NCBI GenBank assembly: GCA_038231255.1
Contig: JBBRLR010000008.1
Location: forward strand, 18,275-82,274
Reading direction: 5' to 3'
DNA from: JALYUS01 sp038231255
GTDB taxonomy: Bacteria > Chloroflexota > Chloroflexia > Thermomicrobiales > JALYUS01
DNA: 64,000 nucleotides
Position numbers and translations under genes: made by a program. This document shows positions 48,018 to 56,027 of this stretch, in pieces. The notes under the pieces are model-generated. The model ran no database searches, was not told the origin of the DNA, and saw only the letters and a program-made list of their open reading frames with translations. Every line of letters begins with the position of its first letter. Within the stretch, counting starts at the first letter, position 1.

Positions 48018-48033
48018 CGATCAATGGAAGGGC

Positions 48034-48624
48034 GTGGTCTTGGAATCGGCACTGCTGCGGCGCGGGTTGCGCCTCGAATATGCGACGCTAGGCTGGAATG
48101 TGGTCGGCGTTGGGGTCGTGATCGCGGCGGCGATTGCCGCACGGTCGGTGGCGCTGGCGGGCTTCGGGCTGGATTCACTGATCGAAATCTTCGCGTCCGT
48201 GATCGTCGTCTGGCAACTGAAAGGCGTCCATGAAAAGCGCGAGCGGCGGGCGCTCCGCCTGATCGGGTGGGCATTCTACGCGCTGGCGGTCTATATCCTC
48301 ATCCAAACGGCATACCTCTTCGTGCTTCAAACGCGCCCACACACGTCACTCCCCGGCATCGTCTGGCTGGCGGCGACGCTGATCGCCATGCTCCTGCTGG
48401 CATCGGGAAAGCGCGCTACCGGCACGAAACTCGGCAATACGGTGCTACTGACGGAGGCGCACGTCACGCTGATAGACGCCTATCTCGCCGGGGCTGTCCT
48501 CGTTGGCCTCGTGCTCAACGCGCTCTTCGGCTGGTGGTGGGCGGACCCACTCGCCGGACTGGTGATCGTCTACTACGGCATCAAAGAAGGTCTCGCTGCA
48601 TGGCGCGTTGAAGACGATAGATAA
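48034..48624 (+). CDS. Cation diffusion facilitator-like transporter
   Basis: 196 residues from GTG behind GGAAGGGC. Six hydrophobic segments, and the CDF hallmark SVALAGFGLDSLIEIFASVIVVW where a metal-site Asp lies in TM2, then LLTEAHVTLIDAYLAGAVLVGL with a second His-x3-Asp-like pair in TM5. The protein ends after TM6, so it lacks the C-terminal cytoplasmic domain of full-length CDF proteins. Probably exports a divalent metal by proton exchange. Immediately downstream of a family A repeat; a terminator follows. Confidence 0.78.
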   Translation: MVLESALLRRGLRLEYATLGWNVVGVGVVIAAAIAARSVALAGFGLDSLIEIFASVIVVWQLKGVHEKRERRALRLIGWAFYALAVYILIQTAYLFVLQTRPHTSLPGIVWLAATLIAMLLLASGKRATGTKLGNTVLLTEAHVTLIDAYLAGAVLVGLVLNALFGWWWADPLAGLVIVYYGIKEGLAAWRVEDDR

Positions 48625-48629
48625 GAGTT

Positions 48630-48651
48630 GAACCGCCAGGATTGGCGGTTC
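48630..48651 (+). terminator. Hairpin terminator after the CDF gene
   Basis: Nine-base stem GAACCGCCA / TGGCGGTTC with a GGAT loop, followed by GATCCTTTCTC. It separates the CDF gene from the convergent response regulator. Confidence 0.6.
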
Positions 48652-48668
48652 GATCCTTTCTCATTCCG

Positions 48669-49085
48669 TCATCGGGTCAGTCCGGTCGCATCCGTGAGCA
48701 GGCGCGTGACCTGCGAGAGCAATTCGTCTATGTCAAATGGCTTGAGGAGCAGGCCGACACCCTTTTCAGTCAGATAGCCCTGAATTTCCTGCGCCTTGCG
48801 AATCTCGGCGGTGCAGACGAGTACGGGAATTTTCTCCGTGTCGCGGTGCATCTTCATCTTCTGGAGCGTCTGCCAGCCGACGTACTCGCGGTCGAAGACG
48901 AGATCGAGCACCACCAAATCGGGCGCGGCGTCAATGATCTTGCGCAAGTCTTCGACCGCGAATCCGAGCGCCGTGACGCGATACCCCTCATCCTCCAGAA
49001 TCATGCGGAAGAGATCGAGAATTTCCTGTGTGTCGTTGACGACAAGAATATGCTTGCCACCCACCGTCCCCACGGCATCAGGCAT
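48669..49085 (-). CDS. Single-domain response regulator
   Basis: 138 residues; ATG at 49085 behind GGGAGG. The frame runs on upstream through the acyltransferase gene, but that part is antisense-free noise. Receiver domain: HILVVNDTQEILDLFRMILE (acidic pocket reduced to N-D), DLVVLDLVFD (phosphorylated Asp), VLVCTAE (Thr), LLLKPFDIDELL (Lys). No output domain, so it acts through partner proteins. N-terminal NDT instead of DD(D) may weaken Mg2+ binding. No histidine kinase is nearby. Confidence 0.8.
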   Translation of the reverse strand: MPDAVGTVGGKHILVVNDTQEILDLFRMILEDEGYRVTALGFAVEDLRKIIDAAPDLVVLDLVFDREYVGWQTLQKMKMHRDTEKIPVLVCTAEIRKAQEIQGYLTEKGVGLLLKPFDIDELLSQVTRLLTDATGLTR

Positions 49086-49153
49086 TTCCCTCACCTCCCC
49101 ATGTCTCGTGTCACCGATGATCGCGCATGAAAGAATAGCGAACACCTCGCGGA

Positions 49154-50089
49154 TCAGCCGCCTTCCTCGTTCGGCCAGACGCGGCGGAACAGCACCCACT
49201 GCCCCGGATCGTGCGCGATCACCATCTCGATATTGGCGAGCATCCGGCGCATGTTCTCCGCGACATCCCGCGTCGTGTTGCCACTGCGCTGGAGCGGCAC
49301 ATGGCGCAGGATGAAGCCGTACCGATTGCCCTCCACGCGCGGCGCGATCACCGTCACGATCTCCGCGCCCGTCGCCAACGCCATCCGAACAGGTCCCACC
49401 GGCAGGGTCGTTGGCGCGCCGAAGAATGTGACGGGTGTGCCGGTGCCGCTCCAATCGCGGTCCACGGCCATCCCGACCACCTTGCCCTCCTTCAGCGCCT
49501 TCATTACGCGCCGGACGCTCCCCGGTTCCGTAACCTGCTCGATGTGCCAGCCGCGCGATTGCCGCAAGTAAGTCACAGAATCGTGCACGAAGTGGGAGGT
49601 CGTCCGCCCGACAAGCAGCGTCGCGTCGTAGCCGCGATTGATGATGAATTGGCCCATGATGTCGAATGCACCGTAATGGGCCGTGCAAAGGATCACCCCG
49701 CGCCCCGCCGCCAGCGCGTCGTCAACCACCGACCAGTCGCCATCCAGGCGCACCTGCCGCTCAATCCGTTTAAGCGAGACGCGCGGCACACGCAACAAGT
49801 CGAAGCCGTTGCGCGACTGCATCCGAAAGGCGCGCCGCGCCGCATCCTGCACGGCGATCTCCGTCGCGCCCGCGCCCATGACGTGGCGCATGTTGGCCGC
49901 GACGTTGGCGCGGAGATTGGTGTTGCGGCGATAAAAGTAGTCGCCGAACCGATCCGCGACCCAATAGCCGACCGGTCGCGAGACCCCAAGCAGCAGGACA
50001 CTGACGACCTGTGCGGCGTAGTTCCCGGATCGCCGCAGCCAGTGGGGCGGCGCTTCGATCCACGAATTGATCGCGCCGCGCAGTTTCAT
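49154..50089 (-). CDS. Lysophospholipid/PIM-type acyltransferase
   Basis: 311 residues with an N-terminal membrane helix (VVSVLLLGVSRPVGYWVADRF). ILCTAHYGAFDIMG contains the H-x4-D catalytic motif of the LpxL/HtrB/PatA superfamily, and AVDRDWSGTGTPVTFFGAPTTLPVGP matches its conserved substrate segment. Mycobacterial PatA acylates phosphatidylinositol mannosides; HtrB acylates lipid A. It follows the HAD-IB gene with an ATGA overlap and a CDP-alcohol phosphatidyltransferase two genes earlier, so a glycolipid or phospholipid pathway is the probable context. Confidence 0.83.
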   Translation of the reverse strand: MKLRGAINSWIEAPPHWLRRSGNYAAQVVSVLLLGVSRPVGYWVADRFGDYFYRRNTNLRANVAANMRHVMGAGATEIAVQDAARRAFRMQSRNGFDLLRVPRVSLKRIERQVRLDGDWSVVDDALAAGRGVILCTAHYGAFDIMGQFIINRGYDATLLVGRTTSHFVHDSVTYLRQSRGWHIEQVTEPGSVRRVMKALKEGKVVGMAVDRDWSGTGTPVTFFGAPTTLPVGPVRMALATGAEIVTVIAPRVEGNRYGFILRHVPLQRSGNTTRDVAENMRRMLANIEMVIAHDPGQWVLFRRVWPNEEGG

Positions 50090-50910
50090 ACGAACGCCTC
50101 GACCTGCCAGCCGCGCGCTTCGGCTTCCTTGCGCAGCCGGTCGTCCGGGTTAACGCAGATTGGGTGGCCGACGAGCGCCAGCATCTCCGCGTCCGTGTAG
50201 TGATCCGCGTAGGCGTAGGACGCCGCGAGGTCGAGTTTGCGGTCGTCCGCGAACCGCGCGATGAGCAGCGCCTTCGCCCGACCGTAGGGGTGCGGCCCTT
50301 CGAGGCGCGTCGTCAGTTTTGGCCCGCGCCCCGGCGCCGTAGCGGCCTTGACCGCCAGCCGCGTGGCGATGACATGGTTGATGCCGAGGAATTCCGCCAT
50401 CGGCTGGAGCAGGAACCAGAGTGAGCCGGAAAGCATCACCGTTGTGTGCCCGCGTGCGCGGTGGTCGGCGACCGCCGCGATGCCGCGCGCCGCCAGTCGC
50501 GGGCGAATATCGCGCGCGAAGCAATCCGCCCCGAGTTGCTGCATCTCGGCGAGGTCCTTGCCACGCAAATAGGGTCGGTGCCGCCGGATGCTCTGGACGA
50601 TCCGTGACGGCGTCGGGCGGAGATGGCGCAACGTGAATCCCGCCGTTAGTAAGGCTTCGCGCAGGCCAAGTTCGCGCTTTTCCCACAGATAGCGGAGGAA
50701 CAACCGCTCGGCGGTCGTACCCGGCAGGAGCGTCCGATCCACATCGAAGATCGCGCCGATGGAGGCCGCAGCGCTCTCGGCGGGCGACGTGACAGGGATT
50801 TCCGTTGCCTCAACGACCGCGCGATTGCCGACGAGCGGGACGGTCGTTTCGACGGCCTCGGGCAAGTTCGATGGGCCGGAGCGCACGCGGCTACCCGGTT
50901 GGTCATTCAC
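50086..50910 (-). CDS. HAD-IB family phosphatase
   Basis: 274 residues from GTG at 50910 with GGGGAG upstream; it overlaps the transferase gene by eight bases. IGAIFDVDRTLLPGTTAERLF is HAD motif 1 (D-x-D-x-T), TTVMLSGSLWFLLQPMAEFLGI motif 2 and the AYADHYTDAEML segment motif 4. HAD-IB1 members of this type dephosphorylate phosphoserine or lipid phosphates such as phosphatidylglycerophosphate or acyl-glycerol phosphates. Between a CDP-alcohol transferase and an acyltransferase, removal of a lipid head-group phosphate is likely (inference). About 60 N-terminal residues are unstructured. Confidence 0.8.
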   Translation of the reverse strand: MNDQPGSRVRSGPSNLPEAVETTVPLVGNRAVVEATEIPVTSPAESAAASIGAIFDVDRTLLPGTTAERLFLRYLWEKRELGLREALLTAGFTLRHLRPTPSRIVQSIRRHRPYLRGKDLAEMQQLGADCFARDIRPRLAARGIAAVADHRARGHTTVMLSGSLWFLLQPMAEFLGINHVIATRLAVKAATAPGRGPKLTTRLEGPHPYGRAKALLIARFADDRKLDLAASYAYADHYTDAEMLALVGHPICVNPDDRLRKEAEARGWQVEAFV

Positions 50911-51637
50911 CAGAGGTCTCCCCTGTGGGAGCATTCGGATGTACACCAGCATCCTGAGGCAAGCCACCCTGAGGGGCGCGTGGGCGCGGCTGTGCGCTCA
51001 CTGCCCGACCGGTGAGATTGTCCCACGAGTCGTAGATAACCGGGAGGCCGCGCACGAGCGAGAGGATCACGGCGCTGTACACGAAGAACCACGTCGTGAA
51101 CCGTCCACCGACAGTGTCGTAGAAGGCAAGAAAGCCGTTGGGATGCGGGAGCCGCGCGCCGAAAAGACCGGCGAGGAAGCCGAACGCGAGCACTTTCGCG
51201 ACGCCATAGAAGGCGCGCATGAAGCGCGATCCGGTCAGCCATTGCGTCACGGGCGAACGCATCATCGAGTTCTTGCCGAACGCCGTCTTCCCTTGTTTGA
51301 GACCGAGGGAGCGCATCGCGTCAATGACGAAGCCGCGCGTCATCATCGCCAGCGGAATCCAGACCTTGATGATACCGAGGTGGGCAAAAACGATCCAGAA
51401 TGTCATCTCGACGACGCGATCCCCGGCAATGTCGAAGACCGCACCGAACTCGTCCGCCCGACCGCGCCGCCGCGCGACGATCCCGTCGAGCGCGTCCGAC
51501 GCGATGATGAGGTAGACGAGGACGACCGCGCACGACACAGCCACGGGCTGCCGCGTGTAGAGCAGCCCGACCGTCCCGAACAGCACAATGAGCCGGATAA
51601 CTGTGATCAGGTTCGCCAAGCGCGTCGTCCGCCCCAT
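50903..51637 (-). CDS. CDP-alcohol phosphatidyltransferase
   Basis: 244 residues, an integral membrane enzyme. The motif D-x2-DG-x2-AR-x8-G-x3-D-x3-D is complete as SDALDGIVARRRGRADEF with GAVFDIAGD following. About six helices (LIVLFGTVGLLY, VLVYLIIASDAL, TFWIVFAHLGIIKV, AFGFLAGLF, FFVYSAVILSLV). It transfers a phosphatidyl group from CDP-diacylglycerol to a polyol such as glycerol-3-phosphate or inositol phosphate. First gene of the operon with the HAD-IB phosphatase and PatA-like acyltransferase, an arrangement like the mycobacterial pgsA1-patA region. Confidence 0.87.
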   Translation of the reverse strand: MGRTTRLANLITVIRLIVLFGTVGLLYTRQPVAVSCAVVLVYLIIASDALDGIVARRRGRADEFGAVFDIAGDRVVEMTFWIVFAHLGIIKVWIPLAMMTRGFVIDAMRSLGLKQGKTAFGKNSMMRSPVTQWLTGSRFMRAFYGVAKVLAFGFLAGLFGARLPHPNGFLAFYDTVGGRFTTWFFVYSAVILSLVRGLPVIYDSWDNLTGRAVSAQPRPRAPQGGLPQDAGVHPNAPTGETSGE

Positions 51638-51720
51638 TCAGCGCGCCGCGCGGTCCTGCGGCCTCGCCCTGTCAATACCCAACGCGGCACGAGTATAGCA
51701 TAGGGAAGGACGAAGAACTG

Positions 51721-51776
51721 AGGTAGAGGGGCGCACAGCCGCGCGCCCCTCTACCTCATCGCTCATTGCTCGCTTA
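51721..51776. repeat. Inverted repeat with family D flank
   Basis: AGGTAGAGGGGCGC and GCGCCCCTCTACCT form a perfect 14-base stem (51721-51734, 51743-51756), then CATCGCTCATTGCTCGCTTAGC (family D, inverse). Together they run from the stop of the DUF1648 gene. It is a likely terminator for that gene, and its sequence matches the 6849-6874 junction. Confidence 0.75.
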
Positions 51777-52817
51777 GCGATGCAGCAATGTCAGAAGGAC
51801 GACCCAGGCGATGGCGCCGACGAGCGCGCAGCCGAGGGTGAGGAGACGGGCGGCGAAGCGGTCGTAGCGGTAGACCGCCCAGGCGAGGGCGGTATTCGCG
51901 GCGAGCACAATGCCGACGATAAAGGGGATCGTCCAGAGTTCGCGCTTTTCGCCGATCCGGTTCGGCTCACCCGGCCCCGCCGGACCGAAGTGCAGGGCGA
52001 TCTGGTTCGGGAAGTGGGAATACCGCAGGGCGATATAGACGATCATCGCGCCGACGAACACGACCGCCGCCAGCAAAAAGGCGAGCGCGGAACGATCCGC
52101 CAGGAGCGATCCGACGCCCGCATCCGGGGCAACGATCACGCGGCGACTACCCGTGCTCGTCACCTCCGACGGATACGGGAAGGGGCCGCTTCGCCGCTCG
52201 GCATCTGCTTGCGTGCCAACACGCGGCATCGGCCCGCTGATGTACGGACTCTGCGGTATCGGGCCGGAAGCGGTACCCGCGTACCCGCCCATCCCCACTT
52301 CCGGCGGCGCGACGTATGCCCCACTTTGCGTCACAGGGTCACGCGGCGCGGTCGGAACCGGAAATTGCCCGCTCCGGCGATCATCCGGGCCAACCGGCGC
52401 GGGCGGTGCGGGAAATTGGCCGCTGCGCGTCGCGTCGGAGGGCGCTGCGGGAAATGCACCACTCTGGCGCGGTGGTGGCTGCACAGGGAACTGCCCCGAA
52501 TACGGTCCGAGCGGCGATGTATTCGGCGCGGGTGGAATCCGCCACGACGATGTGTCGGGCCGGTTCCCCGTCTGCGCCGGTGGCTCGTTCTGCCTCTCAT
52601 CGCTCCCCACCGGAATCGGCCACCCGAACCGATCATAGCCAGGCGGCGATTCCTCATGACTACCGGGCGGGTGGCCGCTCGGCTCCGTCTGCGGCGCTGT
52701 GGCATCATCAGGCGCGCGCGCTACTACTTCCTGCTCAACGGCGGATTGCGGCTGCGACTCTTGCGAACGCCTCCACCGCGCGTTTTCCTGCCGGTCGTCA
52801 GGCCCCGTCGGTGGCAT
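51774..52817 (-). CDS. DUF1648-type membrane protein with SGxFP repeats
   Basis: 347 residues. The first 240 are low-complexity with eight or so imperfect repeats of the form S-G-x-F/Y-P (YSGQFP, QSGAFP, RSGQFP, RRSGQFP, QSGAYV, ISGPMP, RRSGPFP) in a Pro/Ala matrix. The last 110 contain three membrane helices (ALAFLLAAVVFVGAMIVYIAL, IPFIVGIVLAANTALAWAV, LLTLGCALVGAIAWVVLLTLL) and the DUF1648 strand FPNQIALHFGPAGPGEPNRIG. The start overlaps the IlvE stop by one base (TGATG). Function unknown; the repeat tail would be cytoplasmic or external depending on topology. Confidence 0.65.
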   Translation of the reverse strand: MPPTGPDDRQENARWRRSQESQPQSAVEQEVVARAPDDATAPQTEPSGHPPGSHEESPPGYDRFGWPIPVGSDERQNEPPAQTGNRPDTSSWRIPPAPNTSPLGPYSGQFPVQPPPRQSGAFPAAPSDATRSGQFPAPPAPVGPDDRRSGQFPVPTAPRDPVTQSGAYVAPPEVGMGGYAGTASGPIPQSPYISGPMPRVGTQADAERRSGPFPYPSEVTSTGSRRVIVAPDAGVGSLLADRSALAFLLAAVVFVGAMIVYIALRYSHFPNQIALHFGPAGPGEPNRIGEKRELWTIPFIVGIVLAANTALAWAVYRYDRFAARLLTLGCALVGAIAWVVLLTLLHR

Positions 52818-53773
52818 CAGCGCGCGGCCACCGGTGTCCGCGCACCCGCGGACACGGGCGTACACCAATCGCGGTGTTCCGGCAGGTTGCCGCGTACCGC
52901 CTTGAAGAAGACCTCCTGCAACCGCCGCGTGATCGGGCCGACCGCGCCATCGCCGATCGGGCGGTGATCCACGGACGTGACGGGCGAAATCTGCGCGCCG
53001 GTGCCGCACAGGAAGAGTTCGGAGACGCCGTAGAGTTCGCTGCGATCAATTTCCCGCTCGACGACCGGGATAGCGAGATCGTTCGCGAGCGCGATTACCG
53101 AGGCGCGCGTGATGCCAACGAGGATGTTGCCCGCACCGGGCGGTGTGACGAGCGCGCCATTGTCCACGACGAAGAGGTTTTCCGCACTGCCCTCGGAAAC
53201 GTGCCCGTCACTGGAAAGCATAATCGCCTCGTCGTAGCCGTTCAGTTCGGCTTCGGTGCGCGCGAGGGCGGAGTTAATGTAGATGCCGGTGATCTTCGCG
53301 CGCGCCGGCGCTGCATTATCCTCGATGCGCGTCCACGACGAGACGCACGCCTTCAGTCCCTTGTTCGTGTCGAGATAATCGCCGAGCGGGCGGGTATAGA
53401 TCGTCAGCGCATCGGCGTCAATATTGATGCGCGGGCCGAGTTCGAGAGAATCCTTGTAGGCGAGCGGGCGGATGTAGATGTCGTAGCGCGCGTCGTTGCG
53501 GCGCATCAATTCGATCGTGAGATCGCACAGATCATCGGCGCTCATCTTCAGGTCAATCATCAGCGTCTTGCAGGAGCGCAGAAGCCGCTCGTAATGCGCC
53601 TTCAGATGAAAAAGGTAGAGTTCCCCGTCTTCCTCATTCCAGTAGCCACGGATACCCTCGAAGCATCCGGTGCCGTAGTTGAAGGCGTGGGTCATGACGC
53701 TGACTTTCGCCTCGCTGAGGGGCACAAACCCTCCATTGAACCAACAAAGCGGATTGTTCGCTGTTGCTACCAT
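52817..53773 (-). CDS. ilvE: Branched-chain amino acid aminotransferase
   Basis: 318 residues of PLP fold type IV. WFNGGFVPLSEAKVSVMTHAFNYGTGCFEGIRGY is the N-terminal signature, ARAKITGIYINSALARTEA carries the PLP Lys (in this class, the AKITG segment), DEAIMLSSDGHVSEGSAENLF and FLCGTGAQISPVTSVDHRPIG complete the set. It interconverts branched-chain amino acids and 2-oxo acids in valine, leucine and isoleucine metabolism. Followed by a one-base overlap with the DUF1648 gene; no ilv biosynthetic genes nearby. Confidence 0.93.
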   Translation of the reverse strand: MVATANNPLCWFNGGFVPLSEAKVSVMTHAFNYGTGCFEGIRGYWNEEDGELYLFHLKAHYERLLRSCKTLMIDLKMSADDLCDLTIELMRRNDARYDIYIRPLAYKDSLELGPRINIDADALTIYTRPLGDYLDTNKGLKACVSSWTRIEDNAAPARAKITGIYINSALARTEAELNGYDEAIMLSSDGHVSEGSAENLFVVDNGALVTPPGAGNILVGITRASVIALANDLAIPVVEREIDRSELYGVSELFLCGTGAQISPVTSVDHRPIGDGAVGPITRRLQEVFFKAVRGNLPEHRDWCTPVSAGARTPVAAR

Positions 53774-53844
53774 CCGTATTCCATCCTTTCGTTTGCGTAC
53801 CCCATCGCTCTGATTTCGCTATCATACCATGTGTGGCGGATGGG

Positions 53845-53915
53845 GAAACCTCACCCCCGGCCCTCTCCATCGCGGGCGCCCTCTGGGCAGTGAGAGGGGC
53901 CGGGGGTGAGGTTTC
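53845..53915. repeat. Dispersed inverted repeat, family B, long arms
   Basis: Arms of 23 bases: GAAACCTCACCCCCGGCCC (53845 on) and GGGCCGGGGGTGAGGTTTC (to 53915) with CTCTC/GAGAG at the inner ends. The element ends at the stop codon (complement CTA, 53915) of the PpiC gene. Confidence 0.85.
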
Positions 53916-55432
53916 TACGGCTTCGCGGTCGGCGTCGCCGTGGTGCCCGTGCTGGTGCCGGTGGCCGGGGCGGCGGGAGCGGACGGCGTTCCCACCACAT
54001 CGGGTGCTACGGGGTTCCCGGCACCTGGCGTGCCGCTCGGTTCCGGCGGCGTCGGGGCGGGCGGCGGGGTCGGCGTCGCGGGGGCGCCAGCGGGCGCTTC
54101 GAAACCGGCCGGTGGCGACGGGAAGGGCGTCGGCAGTGACTGCTTCAGTTTTGCCTTCGCGGTTTCGGCGGTGAGCCAGTCCGCGAACTGCTTATCGCGC
54201 AACTGGCGATAAACCATATCCTCGAACTCGCGATCCGCCGGGTGATCTGTCACCTTGATGACATGCCAGCCGAAATCGGTCTGCACGGGATCGCTGACGC
54301 CGTTGACGGGCAGCGCGAATGCCGCGTCCTCGAACGGCTTGACCAGGATACCGTGCGGGGTGTAGCCAAGGTCACCGCCATTCGGCTTTGTCGTCGTATC
54401 CGTGCTCAGTTCCTGCGCGACGGCCTGGAAATCCTGCCCTTGCGCGACGACGCGATTGCGTGCATCCAGCGCCGCCTCTTTGGTCGGCAGGAGAATATGG
54501 TACACATGGACTTCCTCGCCGTGCGTCGGCGTCTTCGCTTCGAGCGCCTCTCGCGCCTTCTGGCGGGCGAGTGCGGGCTTGATAATCAGCCGCTTGTAGT
54601 CACTCAGGCTCATGCCCGCATCCTTCTGACGCTCCTTGGCGAAAGTGCCGAGATTGACGGTCGAAGTGGCGCGCGCCTCCTGATTCGTCGGCGTTTGTGT
54701 CGGTGCCGGCGTTTCCGTCGGCGGGGCGGTCGCCGTCGGTGGCGTGTTCGGCGTCGGTGTCAGGGCGGATGCGGTCGCCGTGCCGGTGGCATTCGCCTGC
54801 GCGGTCACGGTCGCGCCTTGTGCGATAGCGACGGAGGTCTGCGTCGCCTGAGCGGTCGCGGCATCCGCTGTCGCCTGTTTCGTCGGGTTCAATGTCGCCG
54901 AAGGGGTCGGCGAGTTGAGCCGGACGGGCGAGAAACGCTCCGCCACCGTCTCGTTGACATCGGTATCGGTGATCGTCACCCCGATGCCGGGCAACCCATC
55001 GAGCACAGTCCAGTCCTCGGTCATTGTTTGGAGCGTCGTGGGGTCCACATCGGCGCTACGGATATTCGTGATCTCATTCTGCGCACTCTGGGCCGCGAGT
55101 TGGATCTGCTGCGAATTCCCCTGCCCGGATTGCGCCTGGAAGGAGTATTGCTGGAGCCGGTCGAGCAGCGTATTGCGACGGACCTTCCAGTAGTCATCAC
55201 GAATGATCTTGTGGCTATTCACGGTCGCGAGGACCTGGTGCGGGATGAGGTAGTAGAACCGCAATGTCCCGAAGCCGATGATAAAGAGCAGCAACGCGCC
55301 GAGCACAGACATACTGATGAGGAGAATTTTCCGCTGCCGCGCCTCGCGCTCGCGGCGCGACCGACGCCGACGCGCCTCCTGCCCGGACGGCGGGGCGGCA
55401 AGAATCGAATCACGGCGAGAATTGCGCGGCAT
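53915..55432 (-). CDS. Membrane-anchored PpiC-type peptidyl-prolyl isomerase
   Basis: 505 residues, ATG at 55432 behind AGAGGAG. N-terminal cytoplasmic Arg-rich segment, one transmembrane helix (ILLISMSVLGALLLFIIGF), an outside SurA-like N-domain (VLATVNSHKIIRDDYWKVRR), a Thr/Ala/Pro linker, and a parvulin domain: EVHVYHILLPTKEAALDA, QDFQAVAQELSTD, NGGDLGYTPHGILVKPFEDAAF, DFGWHVIKVTD. Key parvulin residues are all there. A Pro/Ala tail ends the protein. It folds exported proteins at the membrane. Downstream of the rpsF-ssb-rpsR operon with an inverted repeat between. Confidence 0.88.
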   Translation of the reverse strand: MPRNSRRDSILAAPPSGQEARRRRSRREREARQRKILLISMSVLGALLLFIIGFGTLRFYYLIPHQVLATVNSHKIIRDDYWKVRRNTLLDRLQQYSFQAQSGQGNSQQIQLAAQSAQNEITNIRSADVDPTTLQTMTEDWTVLDGLPGIGVTITDTDVNETVAERFSPVRLNSPTPSATLNPTKQATADAATAQATQTSVAIAQGATVTAQANATGTATASALTPTPNTPPTATAPPTETPAPTQTPTNQEARATSTVNLGTFAKERQKDAGMSLSDYKRLIIKPALARQKAREALEAKTPTHGEEVHVYHILLPTKEAALDARNRVVAQGQDFQAVAQELSTDTTTKPNGGDLGYTPHGILVKPFEDAAFALPVNGVSDPVQTDFGWHVIKVTDHPADREFEDMVYRQLRDKQFADWLTAETAKAKLKQSLPTPFPSPPAGFEAPAGAPATPTPPPAPTPPEPSGTPGAGNPVAPDVVGTPSAPAAPATGTSTGTTATPTAKP

Positions 55433-55447
55433 GAGGCTCCTCTGGCG

Positions 55448-55520
55448 CAAGGACAAAGGATTGAGGACTAAGGACTAAGCGGGATTCTGCTTCGTCCTTA
55501 GTCCTGATCCCTTCGTCCTC
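55448..55520. repeat. Inverted repeat, family E
   Basis: GGACAAAGGATTGAGGACTA (55450 on) and its inverse TAGTCCTGATCCCTTCGTCC (to 55519) flank a 12-base AAGCGGGATTCTGC loop region. It is the 66-base linker between the S18 and PpiC genes and could act as a terminator. A lone arm is at 11225. Confidence 0.7.
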
Positions 55521-55521
55521 G

Positions 55522-55992
55522 TTATGGTTGGCGGCCACCGGAAACGAAGGGGAGCAGCGCGAGATGCCGGGCGCGCTTGATGGCGACGGCGAGGGCGCGC
55601 TGACGCTTCGCGGAAAGCCCGGTCTTGCGGCGCGGCTCGATCTTGCCGCGCTCCGACAGGAACCGGCGCAGGCGGGCGACATCCTTGTAGTCAATCTCAT
55701 CAACGCCATCGGCGGCGAAGATATCCACGCGACGGCGACCACCGCCACCGCCACTAAACCGGCCACCGCCGCCGCCACCGAACCGGCTTCCGCCACCGCC
55801 GCCGCCACCGAACCGGGCGCCACCGCCACCGCCGCCACCACCAAACCGACGACCGCCACCGTCACCACCGAACTGGCCACCGCCACCGCCACCGCCGCCA
55901 TCACCACGGCGGTCATCAGAGCGAGGGGGACGGTTGTCGCCACTCGGCGCGCTATCGTTCGATGCCCCTTGCGGGCGTTGCTGATCAGCCAC
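55522..55992 (-). CDS. rpsR: Ribosomal protein S18 with Gly/Arg-rich N-terminal extension
   Basis: 156 residues from GTG behind AGGAGG, twice the usual length. The S18 core is the C-terminal 70 residues: RVDIFAADGVDEIDYKDVAR, LRRFLSERGKIEPRRKTGLS, KRQRALAVAIKRARHLALLPF. The preceding 85 residues are an extension of Gly runs with Arg-Phe steps (FGGGGGGGGARFGGGGGGG, RFSGGGGGRRR) and an Asp-rich start. S18 binds S6 in the platform of the 30S. The extension resembles RGG-type RNA-binding tails. Third gene of rpsF-ssb-rpsR. Confidence 0.92.
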   Translation of the reverse strand: MADQQRPQGASNDSAPSGDNRPPRSDDRRGDGGGGGGGGQFGGDGGGRRFGGGGGGGGARFGGGGGGGSRFGGGGGGRFSGGGGGRRRVDIFAADGVDEIDYKDVARLRRFLSERGKIEPRRKTGLSAKRQRALAVAIKRARHLALLPFVSGGRQP

Positions 55993-56027
55993 GGGCTAAT
56001 TCCTCCTAAAGTGCGTACATCACATGC

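Noticed and set aside
48630..48660. GGTTCGATCC resembling a tRNA T-arm
   Set aside because: It is the right arm of a nine-base hairpin; no acceptor, D or anticodon stems surround it.
49086..49688. N-terminal extension of the response regulator over the acyltransferase
   Set aside because: Product is His/Arg/Ala-rich without motifs and overlaps a conserved gene in another frame of the same strand; the ATG at 49085 has a good ribosome site.
51780..52967. Long Arg-rich frame opposite the DUF1648 gene
   Set aside because: Basic low-complexity product with no motifs; the antisense partner has membrane helices and is coupled to ilvE.
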